Shown here: positions 19,102 to 29,552 of the stretch, one piece after another
How the letters are laid out: each line of letters opens with the position of its first letter
Numbering within the stretch: position 1 is the first letter of the stretch
Source: Pseudomonas vranovensis DSM 16006
GTDB taxonomy: Bacteria > Pseudomonadota > Gammaproteobacteria > Pseudomonadales > Pseudomonadaceae
Assembly: GCF_000425805.1 (NCBI RefSeq)
Contig: NZ_AUED01000002.1
Span: forward strand, 1 to 64,000
DNA length: 64,000 bases
Direction of reading: 5' to 3'
The notes under the pieces: model-generated
Told to the model about the DNA's origin: nothing
What the model saw: the letters and a program-made list of their open reading frames with translations, nothing else
Database searches by the model: none
Made by a program: the position numbers and the translations under genes

Positions 19102-20349
19102 TCAGCTCAGACGCAGGCGGCTGGCGCCGACCAGCCAGCTATAGATCAAGTACAACAGCACGGTCGCCAGCAACAGCAAGCCGCCCAACGCGGTCGCCAT
19201 GCCCCAGTTGATGCTGGTGTTGGTGTAGAACGCCACGAAGTAGCTGACCATCTGATCATTCGGGCTGCCCAGCAGTGCCGGAGTGATGTAGTAGCCGATG
19301 GCCAGGATGAATACCAGCAGACAACCTGCGCCCACACCGGCGTAGGTCTGCGGGAAGTACACCCGCCAGAAACTGGCGAATGGATGGCAGCCGAGGGAAA
19401 TGGCTGCACGCATGTAGGTCGGCGAAATGCCCTTCATCACGCTGTAGATCGGCAGGATCATGAACGGCAGCAGGATGTGAACCATGGAGATGTACACACC
19501 GGTGCGGTTGAAAACCAGCTCCAGCGGTTTGTCGATGATCCCCACCGCCATCAGCGCACTGTTGATCAATCCGCCCGATTGCAGCAGCACGATCCAGGCA
19601 GCGACCCGCACCAGGATCGACGTCCAGAACGGCAGCAGCACCAGAATCATCAGCAGATTGCTCTGGCGGGTCGGCAGATTGGCCAGCAGGTAGGCCAACG
19701 GATAAGCCAGCACCAGGCAGATCGCGGTGATGACAAAACCCATCCACAAGGTGCGGGTGAAGATGTCCAGGTAGATCGCCTGGTCCGGGGTGGCCTTGGC
19801 CACCTCGCCCAGGTCATCGATACGATGGTCCAGGGCTGCCAGCAGGTAGAACGGGGTGACGCTACTGGTGTTACGGCGAATCGCCTGCCAGTACGCCGGA
19901 TCGCCCCAGCGCTCATCCAGTTCCTGCAACGCTTCTTTATATGAAGCCGGCTCGGTCTTGAACGGCAGGGCTCGGGCAGTCTTGGCCAACAGGCTGCGGT
20001 AGCCTGCCAGTTCCATGTTCAAACGCTTGGACGTGTCGCCCAGGGTCTGGTTCTTGCGCGCCTGGCCCAGGTCTTCACTCAGTGCCTTGTACACCGACTC
20101 ACCTGGCAGGCCCTTGCCATCCCAAGCGGCCACGGCGGTCACGGTCTGCGGCAGGCCGGTCACGACCTCCGGGTTACCGACGCTCTTGTACAACAGCGCG
20201 GCAATGGGCACGAGGAAAACCAGCAACAGGAACAGCGCCAACGGCGCGATCAAGGCCTGGGCTTTCCAGCGGTTGACCCGCTCTGCTCGCGCAAGACGCT
20301 GCTTGAGGTTGGAACCGGCGCCTTCTTTGAGGGGCACTGCGATGGCCAT
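19102..20349 (-). CDS. ABC transporter permease (PotB/YdcU-like) with long periplasmic insert
   Basis: 415 residues, longer than the usual 290-300 because about 130 residues lie between the first helix (about 36-58) and the next (about 205-225). EAA-like loop AAISLGCHPFASFWRVYFPQ at about 310-330. The insert contains paired Lys/Glu-rich helices and is predicted to be periplasmic, where it might touch the binding protein. Second permease of the operon; 64 bp after the binding-protein gene. Confidence 0.92.
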   Translation of the reverse strand: MAIAVPLKEGAGSNLKQRLARAERVNRWKAQALIAPLALFLLLVFLVPIAALLYKSVGNPEVVTGLPQTVTAVAAWDGKGLPGESVYKALSEDLGQARKNQTLGDTSKRLNMELAGYRSLLAKTARALPFKTEPASYKEALQELDERWGDPAYWQAIRRNTSSVTPFYLLAALDHRIDDLGEVAKATPDQAIYLDIFTRTLWMGFVITAICLVLAYPLAYLLANLPTRQSNLLMILVLLPFWTSILVRVAAWIVLLQSGGLINSALMAVGIIDKPLELVFNRTGVYISMVHILLPFMILPIYSVMKGISPTYMRAAISLGCHPFASFWRVYFPQTYAGVGAGCLLVFILAIGYYITPALLGSPNDQMVSYFVAFYTNTSINWGMATALGGLLLLATVLLYLIYSWLVGASRLRLS

Positions 20350-20413
20350 AGCGAACTCCGAAATCTTGAGAACAGGAAGCGTCGGCTATGCGCCGACGCT
20401 CCATCAGCCGACC

Positions 20414-21445
20414 TTACTTGGCAGCCCAGGCGTTGAAGCGTTGTTCCAGCTGTTCGCTGTTGTCAGCCCAGAAAGCAACGTCGATCTGCACCTGGTTGGC
20501 AATGTTTTCCGGGGTGGTCGGCATGTCCTTCTTGACCTCGGCCGAGAGCAGGTTCACCGCGGTGGCGTTGGCCGGTCCGTAAGCAATGTTTTCCGAGTAG
20601 ATCTTCTGCTGCTCAGGCTTGACCGAGAAGGCGATGAACTTCTTGGCCTCTTCGGCATTCTTCGCACCTTTTGGAATGGCCCAGGCATCGAAGTCGTAGA
20701 TGCCACCGTTCCAGACCACCTTCAGGTTGCTTTCTTTCTGCACCGCAGCGATCCGACCGTTGTAGGCCGAGCTCATGACCACGTCACCCGAAGCCAGGTA
20801 CTGCGGCGGCTGGGCGCCGGCTTCCCACCACTGGATGCTCGGCTTGAGTTCGTCGAGCTTCTTGAAGGCGCGGTCCTGGCCTTCCTTGGTGCCCAGCACC
20901 TTGTACACATCCTTGGGCGCTACGCCGTCGGCCATCAGGGCGAATTCGAGGGTGTATTTGGCACCCTTGCGCAGGCCCCGCTTGCCCGGGAACTGCTTGG
21001 TGTCCCAGAAGTCAGCCCAACTGGTCGGCGCGGTTTTCAGTTTGTCGGCGTTGTAGGCCATGACCGTGGACCAGACGAAGAAGCCAACACCGCAAGGCTG
21101 GATAGCACCCGGAACATAATCAGCTTCGTTGCCGAACAGCGCAGGATCGAGCTCCTCGAACATACCTTCATCACAACCACGGGCCAGCTCTGGCGACTCG
21201 ACCTCGACCAGGTTCCACGACACGCTCTTGGTGTCGACCATCGCCTTGACCTTGGCCATTTCACCGTTGTACTCGCCGGCGACGATCTTGCCGTTACCTG
21301 CCTTTTCCCATGGCTCGTAAAACGCTTTGACCTGGGCGGCCTTGTTGGCACCACCGAAGGAAATCACGGTGAGGTCGGCGGCCATGGCCTGGGCCGCTGC
21401 AAACATACCCACTGTCAGGGCGGTCAACTTCAAGTGTTTGAGCAT
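20414..21445 (-). CDS. periplasmic solute-binding protein of the ABC importer (PotD/YdcS-like)
   Basis: 343 residues from MLKHLKLTAL, with a clear signal peptide (cleavage after AQAMA, about residue 22). The mature protein begins ADLTVISFGGANK, typical of the iron/polyamine-type type II binding proteins (SBP_bac_8/PotD). Ligand not predictable: polyamines, GABA-like amines or opines are all possible. The frame extends 47 codons upstream without family-like residues. It is placed between the ATPase and permease genes. Confidence 0.92.
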   Translation of the reverse strand: MLKHLKLTALTVGMFAAAQAMAADLTVISFGGANKAAQVKAFYEPWEKAGNGKIVAGEYNGEMAKVKAMVDTKSVSWNLVEVESPELARGCDEGMFEELDPALFGNEADYVPGAIQPCGVGFFVWSTVMAYNADKLKTAPTSWADFWDTKQFPGKRGLRKGAKYTLEFALMADGVAPKDVYKVLGTKEGQDRAFKKLDELKPSIQWWEAGAQPPQYLASGDVVMSSAYNGRIAAVQKESNLKVVWNGGIYDFDAWAIPKGAKNAEEAKKFIAFSVKPEQQKIYSENIAYGPANATAVNLLSAEVKKDMPTTPENIANQVQIDVAFWADNSEQLEQRFNAWAAK

Positions 21446-21485
21446 TGTTATTCTCTCCACAGTGCAGGGTTGGTGAAGCAAACCT

Positions 21486-22610
21486 TCAATTGGCTTCCAG
21501 GATCGGATCGAGCGCGCGGGCGTGCTGAACCTCCCAGCCAAGCGGTACCACATCGCCCACGGCCAGGGCCGGGTCGAGTTCGGCAATCGGCTGCTTCACG
21601 AAGAAATCGGCCTTGCCGCAGACTTCCAGGCGAACCCGTACGTGGTCGCCCAGATAGATGAATTCGGCTACGCGGCCAGAGAAGCGGTTGACGCAGCTTT
21701 CACTGTGGCCGTTGAGGCGCACGCGCTCGGGACGGATCGACAAGGTCACCGGGTCGCCGGTCTGGCCAACATTCACCGCCAGCGCCTCGACTTTCTCGCC
21801 GCGCGCCAGTTGCACCTGGCAGCGCTCACCGTCCTGGCTGATCAGGCGACCATTGATCCGGTTGTTTTCACCAATGAAGTTGGCGACGAATGTGTTTTTC
21901 GGCTCTTCGTACAGGGTGCGCGGGTCGGCGATCTGCTGGATTTCGCCCTGATGGAACACCGCCACCCGATCGGACATGGTCAGCGCTTCGCCCTGGTCAT
22001 GGGTCACATACACCACGGTGACGCCAAGGCGCTGGTGAAGGTGTTTGATTTCCATCTGCATGTGTTCACGCAGCTGTTTGTCGAGGGCACCCAGCGGTTC
22101 GTCCATCAGCACCAACTGCGGCTCGAACACCAATGCCCGGGCCAGGGCCACCCGCTGCTGCTGGCCGCCGGACAGCTGGCCGGGGTAGCGCTTGGCGAAG
22201 GCATCGAGCTGGACCATGTTCAGCACGCGCTTTACGCGCTCGCTGATGTCGGTCTTGCTCAGGTTGCGTACGCTCAAGGGGAAGGCCAGGTTCTCGGCCA
22301 CGGTCATGTGCGGAAACAGCGCATAGTTCTGGAACACCATGCCGATGTCGCGCTTGTGGGGTGGCACGTTGTTGATGGAGCGGCCCGCCAACTGGATCTC
22401 GCCGGCAGTCGGCGTCTCGAAGCCGGCCAGCATCATCAGGCTGGTGGTCTTGCCGGAGCCGGAGGGGCCGAGCAAGGTCAGGAACTCGCCTTTGCGAATA
22501 TCCAGATTGAGGTCTTTGACGATCAGCGATTCGCCGTCGTAGCTCTTCTGCACACCACGGAAGCTGACCAGCACTTCGCTGGCTGCAGCGCTCGAATTCA
22601 CCTCACTCAT
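21486..22610 (-). CDS. ABC transporter ATP-binding protein (PotA-like)
   Basis: 374 residues from [10 protein letters not shown]. Walker [10 protein letters not shown] (about 48-56), Q-loop [13 protein letters not shown], signature LSGGQQQR, Walker B LVLMDEP, H-loop VTHDQ, then a TOBE domain from about 290. First gene of the importer operon ATPase, binding protein, two permeases, with a 40-bp gap to the next gene. An inverted repeat at 22720-22735 lies 110 bp upstream. Confidence 0.94.
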   Translation of the reverse strand: MSEVNSSAAASEVLVSFRGVQKSYDGESLIVKDLNLDIRKGEFLTLLGPSGSGKTTSLMMLAGFETPTAGEIQLAGRSINNVPPHKRDIGMVFQNYALFPHMTVAENLAFPLSVRNLSKTDISERVKRVLNMVQLDAFAKRYPGQLSGGQQQRVALARALVFEPQLVLMDEPLGALDKQLREHMQMEIKHLHQRLGVTVVYVTHDQGEALTMSDRVAVFHQGEIQQIADPRTLYEEPKNTFVANFIGENNRINGRLISQDGERCQVQLARGEKVEALAVNVGQTGDPVTLSIRPERVRLNGHSESCVNRFSGRVAEFIYLGDHVRVRLEVCGKADFFVKQPIAELDPALAVGDVVPLGWEVQHARALDPILEAN

Positions 22611-22719
22611 ACCCGTACCTTCTTGTTGGATGACTGCGTGTTTACAGCCTAGTGAAGGTGAAAGCCGACGCAAATCGGGGGTGGAGAGAGATTGATATCA
22701 GCCGCGTGGAAGGGTTGGG

Positions 22720-22735
22720 GTAGGGATTGCCCTAC
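22720..22735. promoter_or_regulatory. perfect 6-4-6 inverted repeat upstream of the ABC importer operon
   Basis: GTAGGG-ATTG-CCCTAC at 22720-22735. Placed 110 bp upstream of the first importer gene and 101 bp from the end of the response-regulator gene. A possible operator for that LuxR-type regulator; inference only. Confidence 0.4.
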
Positions 22736-22764
22736 AGGACTGTCGTTTTTGGATATGCGGATGC

Positions 22765-22818
22765 CAATCGCGGGGCAAGCCCGCTCCTACGGTTAGGAGC
22801 GGGCTTGCCCCGCGATTG
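22765..22818. repeat. REP palindrome 3
   Basis: Perfect 25-bp inverted arms (22765-22789 and 22794-22818) around CGGT, the longest REP copy of the window. It lies downstream of the response-regulator gene, whose stop is at 22837. Confidence 0.93.
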
Positions 22819-22836
22819 ATGTCGCAATCAGAACAC

Positions 22837-23466
22837 TCAGAGCAGCTTGTGCTCCATGGCGTACTTCACCAGCTCCGCCAACGAGTTCACATTGAGCTTC
22901 TGCATCAGTCGCGCCTTGTGGGTACTGATGGTCTTGTTGCTCAGCGCCAACTGCTGGGCAATGTCGTTGACGTTGGCGCCCTGGGCCAGGCGCTCGAACA
23001 CCGAGAACTCGCGCTCCGAAAGCAGCGAATGCAGTGGCCGCGCATCGGTCAGACCGACTTCAAAGACCATCCGGTCGGCAAGCTCGGGGTCGATATATCG
23101 GCCACCGCCAGCCACCCGCCGAATGGCGGTCAGCAACAAGGCCGGATCGCTGTCCTTGGTCGCATAACCCGCTGCGCCGACCTTCAGGGCCCGCGCCGCC
23201 ATCTGCGCCTCGTCATGCATCGACAACACCAGGATTGCCGGCGGATTGCTCAACGCGCGAATCCGTGGGATGGCCTCCAGGCCATTGACGCCGGGCATGG
23301 AGATATCCAGCAGGACCACCTCGCATTCGGTATGGCGCAGGGTGTCCAGCAGTTGCTCGCCGTTGCCCGCCTCCCCCGCTACCTGCATGTCCTTGGCCAG
23401 GCCAATCAACTGCTTGATGCCTTCACGGACGATGGTGTGGTCTTCGGCCACCAGAACTCGAATCAC
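22837..23466 (-). CDS. NarL/LuxR-family response regulator
   Basis: 209 residues. Receiver domain 1-120 with acidic pair E8/D9, phospho-acceptor D54 (LLDISMPG), S82 and K104. C-terminal LuxR-type HTH about 145-205 (LSEREFSVFERLAQGANVNDIA, then SNKTISTHKARLMQKL). It begins 10 bp after the sensor kinase stop, so the pair is co-transcribed kinase first. Target genes unknown; the adjacent importer operon is a natural candidate. Confidence 0.94.
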   Translation of the reverse strand: MIRVLVAEDHTIVREGIKQLIGLAKDMQVAGEAGNGEQLLDTLRHTECEVVLLDISMPGVNGLEAIPRIRALSNPPAILVLSMHDEAQMAARALKVGAAGYATKDSDPALLLTAIRRVAGGGRYIDPELADRMVFEVGLTDARPLHSLLSEREFSVFERLAQGANVNDIAQQLALSNKTISTHKARLMQKLNVNSLAELVKYAMEHKLL

Positions 23467-23476
23467 GTTGCCGCTC

Positions 23477-25867
23477 CTATTTCAGGGGAATACCCACGCT
23501 CAGACTGGTGCCCTCGCCCGGCTCGCTCTCCAGGGTCATTTGCCCGCCGAGCATCAACACCCGCTCACGCATCCCGACCAGCCCGAATGAGGTCGGTCGG
23601 TTCTCGTCCAACGCAAAGCCGATGCCATCATCAATAACCGTCAGGCGCAATGTCCGGCCATCCAGGCTCAGGCTGATCTGCACAGTATGCGCCTGGGCGT
23701 GGCGCATGACGTTAGTCAGTGCCTCCTGCAGGATGCGGAACAGGCCAATGGCCTTGGCATCGCTCAAGGGCGGTAGATTCTCCGGCACTTGTACCAGGCA
23801 GGGAATCTGTGTGCGCGCCTCGAATCGCCGCGCCTGCCACTCGATCGCCGAGGCGATGCCGGCATCCAGAATCGGCGGACGCAAGGCCGTAGCGACATCG
23901 CGCACCAGTTGGAACAACTGGGCAATCAGGCGCTTCATGCTGGCCAGACGCTCGTTCAGGCCGGGATCAAGATCAGCGTAGGCAAGCTCGCACATGGACG
24001 TCTCCAGTTTGAGCACAGTGAGCATCTGTCCCAGTTCATCATGCACTTCCCGGGCAATGCGGGCCTTTTCCTCTTCCCGCACGCTTTCCAGGTGCGCCGA
24101 CAGTTCGCGCAATTGTTCCTGGGAACGCTCCAGCGCAAGCTCTGCGCGCTTGCTCTGAGTGATGTCCCAGACCACTCCGTCCCAGACCACGCGGCCATTG
24201 CCCAGCATACGGGTACTGGCCTTGATATCGGCCCAGCGTTGTTCGCCTTCGCGGGTCAGGATCCGTCCCTGCCAGGACCAGTCCTGGTCGGTGGCCAGGG
24301 CCAGGTCCTGGACCTTGTGGTAGTCCGCGCGGTCATCGGGGTGCACCAGGTTGCGCAGCCCCATGTCCGGGCGCTGCAATGCCGCTGGCGAATAGCCGAC
24401 CAACGCCTCGCTGCCCTCGCTGATATAGGGAAACTCCAGCTCGCCTTCCGCCGGGTTGCGCTCAAGCCGGAATACCAGACCGGGTACGTTACCGGCGATC
24501 CCCTTGAGCCGGGCCTCGCTCTCGCGCAGGGCTGCCAGGGCACGGCGGCGTTCAGTGACGTCAGTGAGAAATACCACCAGGTACTCGGCATCGCGAAAGC
24601 GCAGGAAACTCAGTGACACATCCACCGGCAGCAGGCTGCCATCGGCGCGCAGGCACTGGGTTTCAAAATGCTGGGCGCCATCGTTGCTGGCCCGGGCACG
24701 CTTCCACAGTTCCAACCAGCGATCCATGTGCAAGTTGGGCTCAAAGTCGATCAGCGGCCGATCGACCACCGCCCCCTCGGCATACCCCAGCATGCTCTCG
24801 GCAGCCCGGTTGGCATAACGCACATGGCTGTCCCAGTTGACCCAGAGAATGCCCACCGTGCTCTGGTCGATGGAGAACTGGCTCAGGCGCAGCGCTTCCT
24901 CCCGTGCCTGGCGCTGGTTGATGGTTTCCCGTGCCACCAGCAAGCTGTGCTCAAGTTGATGCAACTGCCGCCGCTGCCAGACCACGATGGCCATGCTGCT
25001 GAACAACAAGGCGGCGAGCAGCAGTCCCAGGTTTTGCCAGAAGCCCGGAGATTCGCTCAAGCGTGGGTACTTGGGCTCCAGCCAACGCTGATGGAGTTGC
25101 TCCAGGTCCTTGGCCGGGATGGCCTGCAGGCCCCGCTCGATAATGTCCGCCAACTGCGGCCAGTCACGCCGCGAAGCAACACGCAGCAACTGGGGCAAGC
25201 CGATATCGCCAACCACTGCCAGGTCGCTGAATTCACTCTCGCGGGACAACCGGCTCAGTTGTGCTTCATCCACCACGGCATAGCGGGCCTGCTCGCTGAG
25301 CACCAGTTGCAGCGCCTGGCGCTCCTGGGGAACGCCCTGCAAGTTGAGGTTCGAGTAGGTTGCGCGCAAATAGTCGGCCACCGCACTGGGCATGCGCACC
25401 GCCACCCGTTCGTTGCTGGTGAGTTTCTCCAGGTCTACCGCCACCGCACCGGTACGGGGCCCGACGATCAATTGCGGCACGCGCATGTAGGGGTCACTGA
25501 ACAACCACAGACGCAGCCCCGCGGGCGTCTGGGTCAAACCTGGGGCCAAGTCGACCTCACCCGCGACCAGCGCCCGCTCCAGCGAGGCCTGGTCCGGGAA
25601 GTTACGCCAGGTCAGGTCCAGTCCCAATGAGCGCCCCAACCAGTTCATCAGCTCGACGTTGACACCGTAGAGCTGCTGCAGGCGTCGGTCGAATTGTGCA
25701 AAGGGCGCCTGCAGCACCAGTCCCACCCTCAGGCTGCGGTGCTGCTCAAGCCATTGCTGCTGCGCCGGCTCCAGGGTAACGGTGTTCGGCAACGCCGCAG
25801 GTACCGCCAGCGCCATCAAGGGCAAGCAGATACAGCCGATAACCAACAGGCAGCGCAATGACTTCAT
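23477..25867 (-). CDS. sensor histidine kinase with periplasmic solute-binding domain, PAS domains and HisKA_3
   Basis: 796 residues. Signal peptide 1-22, a periplasmic SBP_bac_3-type domain (about 35-265), one membrane helix (about 279-300, GLLLAALLFSSMAIVVW), PAS 1 (about 330-445), PAS 2 (about 455-570), then HisKA_3 with phospho-acceptor H609 in REVHDELGQ and HATPase_c (N-box EALTNVMRHA, G-box DDGIGF). The mix of a BvgS-like sensor with a NarX-type kinase core suggests direct sensing of a small solute, probably an amino acid or amine, passed to the downstream response regulator. No receiver or HPt domain, so not a BvgS phosphorelay. Confidence 0.93.
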   Translation of the reverse strand: MKSLRCLLVIGCICLPLMALAVPAALPNTVTLEPAQQQWLEQHRSLRVGLVLQAPFAQFDRRLQQLYGVNVELMNWLGRSLGLDLTWRNFPDQASLERALVAGEVDLAPGLTQTPAGLRLWLFSDPYMRVPQLIVGPRTGAVAVDLEKLTSNERVAVRMPSAVADYLRATYSNLNLQGVPQERQALQLVLSEQARYAVVDEAQLSRLSRESEFSDLAVVGDIGLPQLLRVASRRDWPQLADIIERGLQAIPAKDLEQLHQRWLEPKYPRLSESPGFWQNLGLLLAALLFSSMAIVVWQRRQLHQLEHSLLVARETINQRQAREEALRLSQFSIDQSTVGILWVNWDSHVRYANRAAESMLGYAEGAVVDRPLIDFEPNLHMDRWLELWKRARASNDGAQHFETQCLRADGSLLPVDVSLSFLRFRDAEYLVVFLTDVTERRRALAALRESEARLKGIAGNVPGLVFRLERNPAEGELEFPYISEGSEALVGYSPAALQRPDMGLRNLVHPDDRADYHKVQDLALATDQDWSWQGRILTREGEQRWADIKASTRMLGNGRVVWDGVVWDITQSKRAELALERSQEQLRELSAHLESVREEEKARIAREVHDELGQMLTVLKLETSMCELAYADLDPGLNERLASMKRLIAQLFQLVRDVATALRPPILDAGIASAIEWQARRFEARTQIPCLVQVPENLPPLSDAKAIGLFRILQEALTNVMRHAQAHTVQISLSLDGRTLRLTVIDDGIGFALDENRPTSFGLVGMRERVLMLGGQMTLESEPGEGTSLSVGIPLK

Positions 25868-25961
25868 CTACACGCTCTTCATAGGATGGATGGCCACCGA
25901 GCATGGCCGTCCCGGAAAAATACTATTAGGCTGCCGGGAATACTCTGGCCTGGATCACTCC

Positions 25962-26966
25962 ATGTTCGCACTTTATCGCACGGCGCTTCCTGCGCTAGGC
26001 CTTGCATTGATTCTTCCTTGTACCGTACAAGCGGCCACTGGTGAAACGCCAGAAAACTCTGCCGACACTCCACCCCGCGCCTTGCAGCGCCAGCCCCTGG
26101 CCGAGCGCAGCCAGGAGGACGCCCTGGCTCTGGAGCGTCACGTTCCCAAGGCCGAACAGCAGATGCTGCAAGCGGGCAACGACACCTTCCTGGCCTTGTG
26201 GAAGCCGGCCAATAGCAGCGAACCTGAGGGCGCTTTGATCATTCTCGCCGGTGCCGGTGAAACGGCCGACTGGCCGAAGACCGTCGGCCCACTGCGCCGC
26301 AAGTTTCCTGATGTTGGCTGGCATACCCTCAGCCTGGGCCTGCCCGACCTGCTGACCGACAGCCCGCAAGCGCGGATCGATACCGCGCCGGCGGCCAGTG
26401 AAACCGTCGCTCAAGGTCAGACAGCCCCCGCCAAGGACACCCCTGACGACGCCAATGCCAGCGTCGAAAAAGCCACCTCGCTCGAGAACGAAACCAGCGA
26501 CGCCCCATCGCCGCTGCAAGGACCAGGTGCCGATGACACGGCCGACGCCGAGCGCATCTTCGACCGCCTGGAGGCCGCTGTTGCCTACGCCCAGCAACAC
26601 AATGCCCGCAGCATCGTCTTGCTCGGCAACGGCAGCGGCGCTTACTGGGCCGCCCGGTACATCAGCGAACGGCATCCTGCCCAGATCCAGAAGTTGGTCA
26701 TGGTCGCCGCGCAGACGCCGGCGCAGGTCGATCACAGCCTGGACAGCCTGGCGACGGCATTGAAGGTGCCCACCGCCGACTTTTTCTACACCAGCCAACC
26801 CCAGGCCCGACGGGCAGCCGAGCTTCGCCTGCAAGCCAGCAAACGGCTCAAGGACAGCAATTACCGCCAGGTGGGATTGGCTGCCTTGCCCGGTAACGGG
26901 GCGGCGGAACAAGAGCAATTGTTCCGCCGGATCCGTGGCTGGCTGAGCCCGGAAAGGACCGATTAG
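25962..26966 (+). CDS. DUF3530-family protein (alpha/beta-hydrolase-like), periplasmic
   Basis: 334 residues from MFALYRTALPALG, with a signal peptide of about 24 residues ending VQAA. The middle carries a low-complexity Asp/Ala/Thr-rich linker (about 140-195). Segments ALIILAGAGETADWP (about 90-104) and SIVLLGNGSGAYWAARY (about 222-238) look like the oxyanion and nucleophile-elbow regions of an alpha/beta hydrolase, with GNGSG in place of GxSxG, so Ser 227 may be the nucleophile. Function unknown. Convergent with djlA, the stops sharing 4 bp. Confidence 0.82.
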   Translation: MFALYRTALPALGLALILPCTVQAATGETPENSADTPPRALQRQPLAERSQEDALALERHVPKAEQQMLQAGNDTFLALWKPANSSEPEGALIILAGAGETADWPKTVGPLRRKFPDVGWHTLSLGLPDLLTDSPQARIDTAPAASETVAQGQTAPAKDTPDDANASVEKATSLENETSDAPSPLQGPGADDTADAERIFDRLEAAVAYAQQHNARSIVLLGNGSGAYWAARYISERHPAQIQKLVMVAAQTPAQVDHSLDSLATALKVPTADFFYTSQPQARRAAELRLQASKRLKDSNYRQVGLAALPGNGAAEQEQLFRRIRGWLSPERTD

Positions 26967-27727
26967 AACCCGCGACGCTTGCGGATGATGGCGTACGCCT
27001 GATGCAACTCGCGCGTGCGCTCGGTAGCTTCGCGCACCTGGAGCGGGCTGGCACCACTGCCGACCAGCTTGTCGGGATGATGACGGCTGAGCAGTCGCCG
27101 ATACGCCTGTTTGATCTGGCCCGGCTCTGCTTCGGCGGCGACGCCAAGCATCCGCAGCGCCTGTTGGTAGCCCAGGCCAGTACTGGTCAGCGCTGGCCTT
27201 GGCGGCTCGTATTCCAGCGCCAGGGCCTGGACCCTGGTTGCTGACCATCCCAACTGCTGCCCCCAGTCAAGCAGCAATTCGCGTTCCTGGCGCCCGGCCC
27301 GGCCATCGGCCCAGACCATGCGCCAGCACGCGCGCAGCATGCCCTCGGCAGCATGGGGTTGCAGGCTCAGCCGGCGCAGGTAACCGCCCAGGCGTTCCTT
27401 GCCGCTCTTGCCGCGGTTGAAGGCGGCAATTGCCCGACGTCGTGCGGTATCGTTCATTTCCAGGCGCTGCATTTCCAGACGCGCCTGCTGGATATGACCA
27501 TCCGCCACTCGCCCGTCACACTTGGCCAGGCGCCCGAGCAGCACGAACAGCACCTCGTCATCGCGCAACACCGAACGCCCACCAAGGCGCTCACGCAGGT
27601 GCGCCCAACTGTGCAACTGCAACCGGCGGTCCATCGCCTGACCCAGCAATGCCCCCAGCAATGCGCCGGGAATACTGGCGATGGCGAAGCCCGCCCCGGC
27701 GCCAATCACCGTGCTCGGCCACAGCAT
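26963..27727 (-). CDS. djlA: DnaJ-like co-chaperone DjlA
   Basis: 254 residues. N-terminal Gly/Ala-rich membrane segment (about 5-30, GAGAGFAIASIPGALLGALLG), a central TerB-like helical domain (about 55-165), and a C-terminal J domain with HPD in RHHPDK (about 219-224) that activates DnaK. Third gene of amgK-murU-djlA, 1 bp after the murU stop. The link between sugar recycling and this chaperone is conserved order only. Confidence 0.94.
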   Translation of the reverse strand: MLWPSTVIGAGAGFAIASIPGALLGALLGQAMDRRLQLHSWAHLRERLGGRSVLRDDEVLFVLLGRLAKCDGRVADGHIQQARLEMQRLEMNDTARRRAIAAFNRGKSGKERLGGYLRRLSLQPHAAEGMLRACWRMVWADGRAGRQERELLLDWGQQLGWSATRVQALALEYEPPRPALTSTGLGYQQALRMLGVAAEAEPGQIKQAYRRLLSRHHPDKLVGSGASPLQVREATERTRELHQAYAIIRKRRGF

Positions 27728-27728
27728 C

Positions 27729-29422
<1,694 letters not shown>

Positions 29423-29552
29423 TACAAGGGTCTCCGACGGCCCTAGCCGTCAAGCGGGTCATGCTTTATTATCCAGCATCTTTTTCAGACCATCGAGAGG
29501 CGTGCGGCCCCACACGCGGGCAGATGGCACGCAGGAAGCCCGGACTAATAAG

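Noticed and set aside
10474..22818. CRISPR array
   Set aside because: The repeated palindromes are far apart, differently placed and have no spacers; they are REPs.
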